Position numbers and translations under genes: made by a program. Of a DNA stretch of 64,000 nt, positions 43,974 through 53,362 are shown in pieces. Origin of the DNA: Deltaproteobacteria bacterium HGW-Deltaproteobacteria-14. Lineage in GTDB: Bacteria > Myxococcota_A > UBA9042 > PHBI01. The stretch lies in the NCBI GenBank assembly GCA_002841945.1, contig PHBI01000001.1, positions 62,001 through 126,000 of the forward strand, given 5' to 3'. The notes beneath the pieces are model-generated. The model did no database searches. It was not told the DNA's origin and saw only the letters and a list, made by a program, of their open reading frames with translations. Each line of letters starts with the position of its first letter. Positions within the stretch are counted from its first letter, which is position 1.

Positions 43974-46127
43974 ATGCGAACGACGCTCATCGTGCGAATG
44001 CACAGCGCCACATCACAGCCCCTCACCCGGTGGGGGCAGGCCACGCTCTGGACGCTGATGGCTGCGCTGTCGGCATGCCTCGGCGTCCCCGACGATCCGC
44101 CCGGACGGCTCGCGATCACCGTGGCCCCCCTGGCCCTCCCCGGCGTCACCGACGCGACCTACACCCTCTCCGTCGACAACGGCGCGGGCGACCTCGTCTG
44201 GACGCGCACCGTCCGCTCGACCGACTTCGGCGACGGCGCCGGCGCGCTGAGCTACGTGGGCACCTGCGACGCCAGCGCCGGCGTCGCCCAGAACACCGTC
44301 GCCCTGAGCCTCGACGAGCTGCGCGACGGCAGCGGTCCGCTCGTCGCCGGCGTCGACTACGCGAACCCGGCCCCGGCGTCCGACCCCGTCGAGCTCACCC
44401 GCACCTGTGAACCGAACCGCGACGTCGCCGTCGCCTTCGACCTCACCGTCGCCCGCGCCGCACGTCAGGGCTTCTTCGACGTCGCGATCAGCTTCTCCGA
44501 CATCTTCTGCTCCGCCAAGCTCGACTGCGAGCAGGCCGACGGCGCTCCGCTCGAGCTCCTCTTCAACCCGGACGGCGACCGCGCTCTCACCGCCGTCGTG
44601 GCCTTCGCCTGCACCGCCGGGCCCGACTCCAACACCACCCTGTGGCTCGATCCCGTCACCGTCACCTGCGCCGGCGGCGGCCCGTTCAGCGTCGACGTCG
44701 TCGCCGGCCCGGGCAACCTCGACCCGCCGTTCACCGACCCCGCCCACGACCTCCTCTTTCAGGCCGCCATCTACCGCGGCGTCGAGCACCTCGACACCGC
44801 GACCGCCTGGAACAAGGCCTACTGGAACGTGGCCCTGGGCCTCAACGAGGCCGCCTTCGCCAACCTCGGGCCCTGCACCCTGACCACCACCGCGACCGCC
44901 ACCGACGGCGCGCTCTTCAACGGCACCACCCCGGCCGACACCCGCTGGCCGACGGTCACCTGGAGCGTCCCGCTGGTGTCCGACGCCGGCGCCCGCGCCT
45001 GCCATCGCCACCGGCTCGACGACGGCACCGGGGTCGCCACGACCTACACGCCGACGGCCGGCCACACCTTCTACGGGACCTTCTCGCGCGCGACCGAGAT
45101 CGCCGGCGTCGCCGCCGCCGTCCCCGACACCTCGAGCGGCCTCTCCTGCGCTCCGGCGAGCGTCGTCGGCGGGGGCACCGCCGTCTGCACCATCGTCCCC
45201 CGCCAGGCCGGGATCGTCATCACCGCCGACGCCACCGCCTTCACCCCTGCGGCCAGCGCCGGGACCGTTGGCCCGCTCTCCCCCGCCTCCGGCACCGCGC
45301 TGACCTTCACCTTCACCGCCCCGCTGACCGCGCAGACGGTGACGCTGTCGAGCGGCTTCGGGACCGTGGACGTCGCGGTGACCGCGACCTGCGGCGACGG
45401 CCTGCAGAACGGCGCCGAGACCGACGTCGACTGCGGCGGCGGCTGCCCGACCTGCGCCAACGGGCGGTCGTGCGCCGTCCGCACCGACTGCGCCTCGGCC
45501 TACTGCGGCGCCGGGACCTGCGCCTGGGCCCCGAGCTGCACCGCCCTCAAGGCGGGCGGCGCCCCGACCGGCGAGTACACCGTGGACCTCGACGGCGCCG
45601 GGTCCGCGGGCACCCACGTCGTCTACTGCGACATGACCACCTCGAGCGGCGGCTGGACCGTCTTCAAGAACGCCGAGGTGGGCAGCGTGAGCGGCCTGAA
45701 CAGCGCCTGGTTGACCGACAAGCAGCACGTCATCGTCTACCTCAACGTGTCGGGCACCGTCGGCTACACGGTGCTGTCGCAGCTGGCCGCCTACACCAAC
45801 CTCGACGTCACCCACAACGGGACCTTCACCCGCGTGTACTTCGTGCCCGGGGTCGTGCCGGGGACCACCAACGGGTTCCGCAGCAACGGCAGCAACCTCT
45901 CGTTCACGAACTGCGACACCAACGCCAACAGCTTCTTCACCTTCTACCAGACCGGCTACTCCGCCGTCGGGACGCCGTACGCCCTCGAGTCGAGCTGGCG
46001 CGGCTCGCGGATCGCCTACGGGCAGTCCATCCCCGCCGGCTACTTCGGCAACGTCAACCTCGCCTTCGGCGGCTGCGGCAGCTACACCGGCAACGTCGGC
46101 TACACCGCCGCCCTCGGCCTGCGCTGA
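43974..46127 (+). CDS. Lipoprotein with fibrinogen-like C-terminus (paralogue 1), 717 aa
   Basis: The N-terminus contains a lipobox (LMAALSACLGV). A conserved N-terminal domain (APLALPGVTDATYTLSV ... FGDGAGALSYVGTCDA ... RQGFFDVAISFSDIFCSA) is shared with the protein starting at 61119. The C-terminus has the fibrinogen-like pattern: SCTALKAGGAPTGEYTVDLD, VYCDMTTSSGGWTVF and FRSNGSNLSFTNCDTN. A single Cys-rich stretch between them (CGDGLQNGAETDVDCGG) is of the DUF4215-like or Notch-like kind. Surface-exposed, perhaps ligand-binding. Starts: ATG 43974 or the later in-frame ATG 43998. Confidence 0.82.
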   Translation: MRTTLIVRMHSATSQPLTRWGQATLWTLMAALSACLGVPDDPPGRLAITVAPLALPGVTDATYTLSVDNGAGDLVWTRTVRSTDFGDGAGALSYVGTCDASAGVAQNTVALSLDELRDGSGPLVAGVDYANPAPASDPVELTRTCEPNRDVAVAFDLTVARAARQGFFDVAISFSDIFCSAKLDCEQADGAPLELLFNPDGDRALTAVVAFACTAGPDSNTTLWLDPVTVTCAGGGPFSVDVVAGPGNLDPPFTDPAHDLLFQAAIYRGVEHLDTATAWNKAYWNVALGLNEAAFANLGPCTLTTTATATDGALFNGTTPADTRWPTVTWSVPLVSDAGARACHRHRLDDGTGVATTYTPTAGHTFYGTFSRATEIAGVAAAVPDTSSGLSCAPASVVGGGTAVCTIVPRQAGIVITADATAFTPAASAGTVGPLSPASGTALTFTFTAPLTAQTVTLSSGFGTVDVAVTATCGDGLQNGAETDVDCGGGCPTCANGRSCAVRTDCASAYCGAGTCAWAPSCTALKAGGAPTGEYTVDLDGAGSAGTHVVYCDMTTSSGGWTVFKNAEVGSVSGLNSAWLTDKQHVIVYLNVSGTVGYTVLSQLAAYTNLDVTHNGTFTRVYFVPGVVPGTTNGFRSNGSNLSFTNCDTNANSFFTFYQTGYSAVGTPYALESSWRGSRIAYGQSIPAGYFGNVNLAFGGCGSYTGNVGYTAALGLR

Positions 46128-46244
46128 CGCGTCGCGCGGCGGGGTTTACCCGCCCCTCGCGCCGGGTCTGTGAAACCGACACCGGCCCCGCCGCGTTGTC
46201 CGTGGAGTGCGCGCAGCGCCCCGCGCCCGCCAAGGAGGTCCGTC

Positions 46245-47318
46245 ATGCGAAGGTCCCTCGCTCTCGCCGCCGCCGTCGCCACCGCCGCCCTGTTGGCCAC
46301 AACCGCACACGCGGCCCCCGCGCCGGTCACCCACGCTGCCTCGGACCCCGCCACCCCCGAGGTCTTCGCCGCGCTCGACGCCGTCGGCCCCCTCGACGGC
46401 CGCGAGTACGACCCGCGAACGGTGATCCGCGCGGTGAACGCCCTGCAGCCCCTCGGCAAGGATCGCGGCGTGGCGGCGCTGCGCCGCTACATCGCCGCCC
46501 GTCCCGACGCGGACGCGCGCGGTGGGCTCTTCGTGGTGCTCCGCACGATCATGGATCCTCCAAAGAAATCAAAGGCTCCGCCGGCTGATGCGTGCACTGC
46601 AGCACAGCGCGACGTGGCGGCCGGGGGCTGCTGGCGGCCGCCGCGCCTTGGCCAGGCGGTCCCCGCGGCGCCCGAGGACCTGCTCTCGCTGCGCTTCCCG
46701 GCCTTTGTCCTCGGCGACGTCCCGTTGTCGCTGGTGTCGGGCTACGAGCTCGGCGGTCTCGCCGAGCGCCTCGTCGACCACCTGAGCGCGCTGGCGCCGC
46801 TCGGGATCTGGCGCGCGGCGCCGCTGGTCCCCAAGTCCGCCGGGGAGATCCGCTACCTGTTCATGCACTACGGGCAGTGGTCGTGGACGGACGAGGTCGG
46901 CCGGCTGGTCGAGGCGCAGCTGAAGCGCTACGAGTCCGGCCCCGCGCCGCCGTGCTTCGACCTGGGCCTCGTGTGTGCCCCGCGCGCAGCGGCGAGCGAG
47001 GCCGTGTTGCGCGCGTCGGTCGGCGTCACCGGGTTCACCACCTTCACGACCCTCGAGCACGCCGGCAAGCGTCTGCTCTTCGCCGCTCTGGAGTGGCCGA
47101 CCGACTCCGAGTCTTACATCGCGGTCCTCGCCTGGTCGTACACGGGTCACTTCAAGGAGTGGCGCCTCGTCCTCTACCAGGAGGTCTACGGGGCCATCAA
47201 CGTGACCCCGGTCGTCGATCCCAAGCGCGACGCGGTCGTGCTGAAGGCCGCGGACCCGAAGCGTCCCGAGGCCCTGGTCCTGCCGCTGGCCCACATCCCG
47301 TACGCCGCGAACGACTGA
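46245..47318 (+). CDS. Secreted protein of unknown function, 357 aa
   Basis: The ATG at 46245 has the strong site AAGGAGGT upstream and starts a signal peptide (VATAALLATTAHAAPAPV). The mature protein starts with helical repeats (PEVFAALDAVGPLDGREY, GVAALRRYIAARPDADA), followed by two Cys pairs (DACTAAQRDVAAGGCWRP; CFDLGLVCAPRA) and a mixed alpha/beta domain. No known family. A codon-atypical tract with a GTGCACTGCAG palindrome lies at 46555-46605. Confidence 0.75.
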   Translation: MRRSLALAAAVATAALLATTAHAAPAPVTHAASDPATPEVFAALDAVGPLDGREYDPRTVIRAVNALQPLGKDRGVAALRRYIAARPDADARGGLFVVLRTIMDPPKKSKAPPADACTAAQRDVAAGGCWRPPRLGQAVPAAPEDLLSLRFPAFVLGDVPLSLVSGYELGGLAERLVDHLSALAPLGIWRAAPLVPKSAGEIRYLFMHYGQWSWTDEVGRLVEAQLKRYESGPAPPCFDLGLVCAPRAAASEAVLRASVGVTGFTTFTTLEHAGKRLLFAALEWPTDSESYIAVLAWSYTGHFKEWRLVLYQEVYGAINVTPVVDPKRDAVVLKAADPKRPEALVLPLAHIPYAAND

Positions 47319-47547
47319 CGTGCCGCTCGCCCCGAGCCCGCCCCGCCGGGTGTGAGACAGGCAGCAGTCGGACAGCGGGGTGGTGCGACACCTGTGCGGC
47401 GACGCCCACATTCCCCGCGTCTCCACGGTGCGCTCTCCACTGGTGCGTGCGGGACGTCCACACTCTCAGTGGTGGCGTAGAGCTCGTAGACGCGGCCCCC
47501 GCGCTCGTCCGGTTGACACCGCGTCAGGGCCGCGCCCACGATGAGCC
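47319..47547. other. Intergenic gap
   Basis: 229 bp without a visible gene. It has a GCGTCTCCACGGTGCGC stretch and no clear promoter. Confidence 0.3.
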
Positions 47548-48513
47548 ATGGGCACGGCCGATCCACCCGGCGACTTGCCGATCCTCGCGCTCCGGCCGCT
47601 CCGGCACGCCTGCCACGGCTGCGGGACCTGCTGCCACGGCTGGCAGGTCGAGCTCGAGGCCGCCGAGGTCGTCGCCGCCGAAGAGCACGGGCGCGTGCTC
47701 GGGGTCGACGCGCCCGTCGTCGATGGCGTCCTGCGCCGCCAAAACGGCCGCTGCGTGTTCCTCGACGACGCCCTGCGCTGCCGCGTCCACGCCACCTTCG
47801 GCGCCACCGCCAAGCCCCGCGTCTGCCAGCTCTACCCGCTGCGCGCCGTGCTCGCGGAGGACGGGCTGCGCGTCGGCGTCGACCCCAGCTGCACCAGCAC
47901 CCTCCAGACCTGGCGCGACGGGCCCCTCGTCGACCCCCTGCGCACCGTCGAGCAGGTGCGCGAGCTCGACCCCGCGCTGCTCGACGACGAGCGCGCGCTC
48001 CTCGCCCTCGCCTCGGCGCCGCACATCACCGTCGCGGGCTTCGCCGCTGGCCTCGCCGGTGACCCCAGCGCCGCCCCCGAGCTCCCCGCAGGCCTCGCCA
48101 CCCGCCTCCTCGAGCGGCTCCAGGTGCCCGCCGTCGCCGAGCAGCTGATGCACCCCCGCCGCGGTGCGCTGATGCTCGCGCAGCTCGCCCACATCCCGCC
48201 GGCGGTAGCGGGACTGAGCGATCGCAATATGCCCGCCTGGACAAACAGCCTCTTGCCCGAGATCGACGAATTTGCCGTCGAGGTGCTGCGTCGCCACATC
48301 TTCATGCGCCTCGGCGACCCGACGGTCCCGCCGGTGGCTCAGGCGCTGCTGATGCTGGCCGGCGTCGTCGCCTGCGGCTGGTCCGGCCCCGACGCCGCCC
48401 GCTTCGGCCCGGCGCTCGCGGCGTGGTCGCGCGCCATCCGCGGCCGCGCCCTGTGGGGCCCGCTCATCCCGGACTCGGCGACGGCGCACTGGATCCTGAC
48501 TGGCGCCCGGTAG
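47548..48513 (+). CDS. YkgJ-family Cys-cluster protein, 321 aa
   Basis: The N-terminal CHGCGTCCHGW is the CxxCxxCC motif of the YkgJ/Fe-S or zinc-binding family. The second cluster (NGRCVFLDDALRCRVHATFG ... KPRVCQLYPLR) completes the four-Cys set. Such proteins are predicted metal-binding, and their substrate is unknown. The C-terminal part is helical (LMLAQLAHIPPAVAGL). A codon-atypical tract occurs near 48205-48285. Confidence 0.85.
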   Translation: MGTADPPGDLPILALRPLRHACHGCGTCCHGWQVELEAAEVVAAEEHGRVLGVDAPVVDGVLRRQNGRCVFLDDALRCRVHATFGATAKPRVCQLYPLRAVLAEDGLRVGVDPSCTSTLQTWRDGPLVDPLRTVEQVRELDPALLDDERALLALASAPHITVAGFAAGLAGDPSAAPELPAGLATRLLERLQVPAVAEQLMHPRRGALMLAQLAHIPPAVAGLSDRNMPAWTNSLLPEIDEFAVEVLRRHIFMRLGDPTVPPVAQALLMLAGVVACGWSGPDAARFGPALAAWSRAIRGRALWGPLIPDSATAHWILTGAR

Positions 48514-48838
48514 CTCGATATTGCGCCAGATCACCATGTGCCAAGGCCGCGACCCCGCGGTCAGGGGACGACGGTGCAGCCGATCAGCTCGGGCTGGACG
48601 TCGTCCTCGCCGCCGACGCAGCGAAGGTGGACGTCGGTCAGCCCTTCGCGAGCGCGATCGGCCCCTCGCTCGATTCCCCGTTGGACCGCCGCATCCCCCC
48701 CGTCCTCGACGGCCGCCGAGCGTCTCGTCCATCGACTCGGGGGCACGCCTTCGCTAGAGTGAATGGGAATCACGGAAGCGGGCGCCGGCCGACCTCGGAG
48801 CGGCGCCCGCCGTGCCTCCGACACCGACGACGGCATCC
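48514..48838. other. 325-bp gap with a possible small leftward ORF
   Basis: No rightward gene is visible. The minus strand holds a high-GC3 open frame described separately. The promoter of the next gene (48839) should be in the last 80 bp. Confidence 0.4.
48561..48836 (-). CDS. Possible small hypothetical gene or gene remnant, 91 aa
   Basis: On the minus strand the open frame ends with HLRCVGGEDDVQPELIGCTVVP. Its later codons have the strongly G/C-ending third position typical of real genes here, but the first 35 residues look random. It could be the 3' end of a decayed gene. Not supported by any motif. Confidence 0.25.
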   Translation of the reverse strand: MPSSVSEARRAPLRGRPAPASVIPIHSSEGVPPSRWTRRSAAVEDGGDAAVQRGIERGADRAREGLTDVHLRCVGGEDDVQPELIGCTVVP

Positions 48839-51226
48839 ATGCACAACCACGCAGATCGAGGCTCGCGCCTCCTCCCGGCCCTGCTCGCCCTCGCCCTCGC
48901 CGCGTGTCCGAGCGACACCTCGAGCGGCGGCGCCGACGACGGTCCCGGCGACACCGCCGCGGGCGACGACACCAGCGTCGTCATCGGCTACGACACCGGG
49001 ACGGCCGGTGACACTGCCGCGGACGCCGCTGACACCTCCGCGAGCGCCTGCGCCGGCTTCACCTGCCCCTGCGAGCGGGACGAGGACTGCGCGAGCGGCC
49101 TGTGCGTCGCGACCGCCGACGGCCCGCGCTGCTCCGAGCGCTGCACCGACGGCTGCCCCGACGGCTGGGACTGCCGCCTCGACGACAGCAGCGGCACCGA
49201 TCCCGTCAGCGCCTGCTACCCGAGCTACCTGCACCTGTGCGAGCCCTGCACCGGCGACGCGTCGTGCCAGTACCGCGGCGGCGAGCGCTGCATCCCCGCC
49301 ACCGACCCGGCCGAGGGCAGCTTCTGCACCACCGCGTGCGGCGCTGACGGCGCCTGCCCCGGCGGCTACCGCTGCGCCGACCTGCCGTTCGACGGCGCCC
49401 TCGAGGCGCACTGCGTCCCCGAGAGCGGCGCGTGCGAGTGCCGCGACGCCTGGGCCGACCTCGGCCTCACCACCGACTGCCGGGTGGTCAACGCCCTCGG
49501 CAGCTGCCCCGGCGCCCGCGGCTGCGGCCCCGACGGGCTGACGGCGTGCGACGGCCCAGCCCCTGCCACGGAGACCTGCAACGGCCTCGACGACGACTGC
49601 GACGGCCTTACCGACAACGTGGCGGCCGACGCGATGTGCACGATCACCAACGCCTTCGGCAGCTGCCCCGGCGCGCTGAGCTGCAACCCCGACGGCAGCG
49701 AGCGCTGCGACGGCACCCCCGCCGCCGCCGAGACCTGCGACGGCGTCGACGAGGACTGCGACGGCGTCACCGACGAGGAGACCTGCGACGACGGCCTCGC
49801 CTGCACCGTCGACAGCTGCGTCGCCGCCGGGCAGTGCGCCCACGCCCCCGCCGCCGGGGCCTGCGTCATCGACGGCGTGTGCTGGGCCGCCGGTCAGCCG
49901 AACCCCGCCGGCAGCTGCCAGACCTGCGACCCGAGCGTGTCCGCGACCGGCTGGAGCACGGGGGGCACCGCCGCGAGCTGCCTCATCGACGGGCAGTGCG
50001 TCGCCGCTGGGACGACCAACCCCGCCGACGCCTGCGAGCGCTGCGACCCCGCGGCGTCGGCGAGCGGCTGGACGGCGCTGACCCCGGCCGACGGCGACGT
50101 CGACGGCGACCTCATCCCCGACGCCTGCGACCCCTGCGTGGACGCCGACCACGACACCGTCAGCGACCCCGGCTACCCCCTCGGCGGCTGCCCCGGGGAC
50201 GCCTGCGCCGCCGGGGTCGAGCTCGACCCGACCAAGTGCTGCACCGTCGGCTTCGGCTGCGCCGGCGACGACCACCTCGTCACGTCGTTCTCGTGCGTCG
50301 ACCCGGGGGCCGCGGCCGACCGCCACGTGGCGTTCTACGCCGACTTCTGCTGCTACGACGCCTCCGACGAGGAGCTCTACTGCACCTCCTACGGGGAGTG
50401 GTCGGCCGGCTCGGGGCGCGACACCGACCCGAACCACAACCCCGCGCTCGCCGCCGTGACCCACACCACGACCAGCGTCGGCGGGCGGGTCGTGCACGAC
50501 ACCGACTGGACGCTGGTGCCGAACTTCTTCAATCAGGCCGGTAACTTCTGCCAGTTCACCGGCGAGGGCTGGGCGATCGATGACCCGGCGCAGACCGGCG
50601 ACAAGGCGTCCTACCCGGGCGGCGGCTACCCGACCGCCGAGTGGAGCTACACGGTCGATCCGTCGGGCGGCGGCGACGTCGTGTGCGGCGGTACGACCGG
50701 GACCGGCACGCCGGACAGCTGCGACGCGCCGGTCGCGGGGGCGCCGCTCCACGCGGTGACGCTGTCGCTCAACGCCGACGACGGCTGGCAGGGGTGGCTG
50801 AACGGGGCGAGCCTCGGGCCCGAGCAGGCGACCTGGACGACCATCGAGACCTCGACCCACCAGCTCGCCGAGGGCTGTCACGTGCTGGCGGTCCACGCGC
50901 GGGACCTCCACCAGGTCGTCTCGGGCTTTCAGGGGCGGGTCCAGATCGACGGCGTCGACAAGTACCTGACCGGCACGACCCGGCCGCTGTGGCGCATGAC
51001 GGCCAACACCCCGCCCGCGCAGTTCGGCGTGACCTGGCTCGACCGAGCCTACGACGCGGGCACGGCGGCGTGGTTCGAGCCGCTCACCTGCACCTACACC
51101 GGCTGGTACGGGACGTCCGTGGTCGGCGCCATGAGGAACGCCGGCGCGCCGATGGTGTGGTGGGGCAGCCCGTCCTGCAACGGCCTCGGCGAGGCCTGGG
51201 TACGTCTCGAGATCCACGTCCCCTGA
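48839..51226 (+). CDS. MopE-like Cys-rich lipoprotein, 795 aa
   Basis: Lipoprotein signal (LLALALAACPSDTSSGG), then an Asp/Thr/Gly-rich linker and a Cys-dense region. Two or more copies of the MopE-type motif CNGLDDDCDGLTDN / CDGVDEDCDGVTDEE (putative metal-binding, PF11617-like) are visible, plus repeats CQTCDPSVSATGW / CERCDPAASASGW. The C-terminal 200 residues (VTHTTTSVGGRVVHDTDWTL ... VWWGSPSCNG) form a beta-rich, possibly lectin-like domain. Extracellular, disulfide-rich. I chose ATG 48839. Confidence 0.85.
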   Translation: MHNHADRGSRLLPALLALALAACPSDTSSGGADDGPGDTAAGDDTSVVIGYDTGTAGDTAADAADTSASACAGFTCPCERDEDCASGLCVATADGPRCSERCTDGCPDGWDCRLDDSSGTDPVSACYPSYLHLCEPCTGDASCQYRGGERCIPATDPAEGSFCTTACGADGACPGGYRCADLPFDGALEAHCVPESGACECRDAWADLGLTTDCRVVNALGSCPGARGCGPDGLTACDGPAPATETCNGLDDDCDGLTDNVAADAMCTITNAFGSCPGALSCNPDGSERCDGTPAAAETCDGVDEDCDGVTDEETCDDGLACTVDSCVAAGQCAHAPAAGACVIDGVCWAAGQPNPAGSCQTCDPSVSATGWSTGGTAASCLIDGQCVAAGTTNPADACERCDPAASASGWTALTPADGDVDGDLIPDACDPCVDADHDTVSDPGYPLGGCPGDACAAGVELDPTKCCTVGFGCAGDDHLVTSFSCVDPGAAADRHVAFYADFCCYDASDEELYCTSYGEWSAGSGRDTDPNHNPALAAVTHTTTSVGGRVVHDTDWTLVPNFFNQAGNFCQFTGEGWAIDDPAQTGDKASYPGGGYPTAEWSYTVDPSGGGDVVCGGTTGTGTPDSCDAPVAGAPLHAVTLSLNADDGWQGWLNGASLGPEQATWTTIETSTHQLAEGCHVLAVHARDLHQVVSGFQGRVQIDGVDKYLTGTTRPLWRMTANTPPAQFGVTWLDRAYDAGTAAWFEPLTCTYTGWYGTSVVGAMRNAGAPMVWWGSPSCNGLGEAWVRLEIHVP

Positions 51227-51240
51227 GCCAAGCAACGGCA

Positions 51241-51330
51241 GATCGAGGACCGGAGTACGCAGCTGGTGAGGGTAGGGGCGACGCCGTCGCGCCTACCCCC
51301 GGCCGCGGAGGACGAAGGTCCTCGACCGAT
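51241..51330. repeat. Intergenic repeat (family B, copy 2)
   Basis: Ends in the inverted pair TCGAGGACC (51243-51251) / GGTCCTCGA (51317-51325). The middle forms a long hairpin: GGGTAGG-G-GCGAC-GCC-GTCGC-G-CCTACCC (51270-51298). Shared with 34074-34156. No ORF; looks like a small non-autonomous (MITE-like) element. Confidence 0.65.
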
Positions 51331-51395
51331 ACGGTGGGAACTGGGTCCCGCTTTGGCAAAAGGCCACGTCCCCTGAGCGCGTCAGGGACCGGCAA

Positions 51396-52712
51396 TCAGC
51401 CCGCCCAGCCGTCGTCGACGAGGCCGCGGATGATGGCCGGGCCGCGGTGGCCGAAGATCGGGTGGGGCTCGCGGGACAGGGCGTCGGCCTGGGCGCGCGC
51501 GGTCGTGCCGGGCGGCCGGCCGGTGGCGCTGGACTCCGCGAAGACGCGCAGCGCGGCGCGGTGGATCCCGTGCTCCCAGTCGCGGCCGAGGTGGCGCTCG
51601 ATGAGCGGGTCGCCGGGGACGTAGCCCGCCTGCTCGTCGGCGCAGGTCACGATGCCCATGCGGTTGGTGAGGAAGTCGGGGACGTAGAGGATCCCGCGCT
51701 CGTGCAGCGCCCGGTCGTCGCGCTCGGGGTCCTCGAGCTGGTTGTTGGCCGCGCCACAGACGACCCGGGCCCGCAGGCGCGGGATGGTGCGCGGGTTGAG
51801 GACGGCGCCGGTGGCGCACGGGGCCAGGACGTCGCAGTCGGTCGCGAGCCATGACTCGTCGTCGCGAGCGATGAGGGTCGCCTCGAAGGGGCGGCCGGCG
51901 AAGCGGTCGCGGGCGCTGGCGACGCGCCCCTCGTCGACGTCGCAGCCGATGATCCGAGCGACGCCGGCGTCGAGCAGCATGCCGACCAGCGGCCAGCCGA
52001 CGTTGCCGAGCCCCTGAACGGCGACGGTCTTGCCCTCGAGGGTTCCGGCGCCGAGGTGTTCGAGGGCGGCGCGCATCCCGGCGACGACGCCGCGCGCCGT
52101 CGGGACCGACGGGTTGCCGCTGCCGCCGAGCGCCGGCGCGATGCAGGTTGTAAAGCGCGTGCGCTCGAAGATGTGGTCCATGTCGGTGACGCAGGTGCCG
52201 ACGTCCTCGGCGGTGACGTAGCAGCCGCGGATCGAGGTCATCAGCGCGCCGTAGTCGCGGTAGAGGTCCGCGCGCACCCCGGGGTCGTCGCGGTCCACGG
52301 CGGGGTTGCGCGCCATGACCCCCTTGCCGCCGCCCCACCACAGCCCGGCCAGGGCGTTCTTGTGGGTCATGCCCATGGCGAGGCGCAGGCCGTCGCGCAG
52401 GTAGTCCTCGACGGTGTCGTAGGCCCAGTAGCGCACGCCGCCGGCGGCCTGACCGCGGCAGGTGCGGTGCACGAACGCGCCTTGCAGGGTGTCGTGGCGC
52501 TCGCTGATCTGGAAGAACAGGCCCTCGTGGCCCTCGAAGTCGCGCCCGGCGGCCGCGACGAAGTCCGCCAGGGGCTGCAGCGCCGGGTGGGACGCGACCA
52601 GCGCGCCCGTGGCCGGGTCGGGGACGAGGCAGAAGCGCCGCAGGCCGAGCCCGCGCAGGGTCTCGACGAGGGCTTGGGGGGACCGGGTTACGAGCGGGTG
52701 GGTGGCAGGCAT
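51396..52712 (-). CDS. Glu/Leu/Phe/Val dehydrogenase family enzyme, 438 aa
   Basis: The core substrate-binding signature GLWWGGGKGVMARN contains the catalytic Lys of the family, and the Rossmann motif GKTVAVQGLGNVGWPLVG with the following strand IGCDVDEG binds NAD(P). The oxidative deamination of an amino acid is expected, leucine- or glutamate-dehydrogenase-like; the N-terminal region is longer than in the smallest members. Cytoplasmic. Confidence 0.9.
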   Translation of the reverse strand: MPATHPLVTRSPQALVETLRGLGLRRFCLVPDPATGALVASHPALQPLADFVAAAGRDFEGHEGLFFQISERHDTLQGAFVHRTCRGQAAGGVRYWAYDTVEDYLRDGLRLAMGMTHKNALAGLWWGGGKGVMARNPAVDRDDPGVRADLYRDYGALMTSIRGCYVTAEDVGTCVTDMDHIFERTRFTTCIAPALGGSGNPSVPTARGVVAGMRAALEHLGAGTLEGKTVAVQGLGNVGWPLVGMLLDAGVARIIGCDVDEGRVASARDRFAGRPFEATLIARDDESWLATDCDVLAPCATGAVLNPRTIPRLRARVVCGAANNQLEDPERDDRALHERGILYVPDFLTNRMGIVTCADEQAGYVPGDPLIERHLGRDWEHGIHRAALRVFAESSATGRPPGTTARAQADALSREPHPIFGHRGPAIIRGLVDDGWAG

Positions 52713-52790
52713 CGGGGGGCCTCCGGCCGTGGGACGCCGCGAGTCTGGCCCAAGCCGCGCCGGGGCGCCAGCGCTCGCCGCCGTCGCGCC

Positions 52791-53309
52791 TCAGCCGGCG
52801 TCGGGCTCGCCCTGATGGGTGTCCGGCGGGTCGATGCAGCTGCCGCTGCAGTCCAAAGTCTCGCAGCCGTTCGCGTCGCGACCGCTGGTGCACGGCGGCA
52901 CCGCGTCTTGCACCGTGGGGCACATGCCGTTGTAGGGCGAGCCACCGCTCAGCAGGCCGTGGCAGTACTCGCCGCCGATGGCGCAGCAGCCGCAGGGGTC
53001 GACGACCACCCCATCGACCACGCGCGGGACGCGGTCGGGGGGGCACGCGATGTCGGCGTCCGTCGCCGCGTCGGCGGCGTCCGCGTCGGCGTCCGTCGCC
53101 GCGGTCGCGTCGGTCGGCGCGGCGTCCGCGTCGGCGTCGGTCGGCGCGCTCGCCGCGTCGGCGTCGGCGTCCGCGTCGACCGCCGCGTCCTGGTCCGCGG
53201 CCGTGTCGGTCACCCCCTGGATCGCGTCCTCCTGGGCCGCGCCGGCGCCGCAGGCGGCGAGCCACGAGAACGTCGACACAGCCAGGATCAGGGTGATTCG
53301 TATACGCAT
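52791..53309 (-). CDS. Lipoprotein with Asp-Ala linker and Cys-rich C-terminus, 172 aa
   Basis: Signal WLAACGAGAAQED, then a long Asp/Ala tract (AVDADADADAASAPTDADA, through residue about 85) and a Cys-dense end (CPPDRVPR, DPCGCCAIGGEYC, GMCPTVQDAVPPC, GCETLDCSGSC). Another of the acidic-linker surface lipoproteins of this window. Function unknown. Confidence 0.75.
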   Translation of the reverse strand: MRIRITLILAVSTFSWLAACGAGAAQEDAIQGVTDTAADQDAAVDADADADAASAPTDADADAAPTDATAATDADADAADAATDADIACPPDRVPRVVDGVVVDPCGCCAIGGEYCHGLLSGGSPYNGMCPTVQDAVPPCTSGRDANGCETLDCSGSCIDPPDTHQGEPDAG

Positions 53310-53362
53310 GCCCCCAAGTTAGCGCGCGGTCCATCCCGAGACAAGGCGGCCGGGGGTGCGCC

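Noticed and set aside
46139..46160. GGCGGGG-TTTA-CCCGCC hairpin after the first fibrinogen-like gene as a terminator
   Set aside because: The stem is short and no T-run follows, so it is too weak to annotate.
48216..48223. GCGATCGC palindromes (seen here and elsewhere) as a HIP1-like signal
   Set aside because: The G+C-rich composition makes this octamer expected at several places, and I saw no clear excess.
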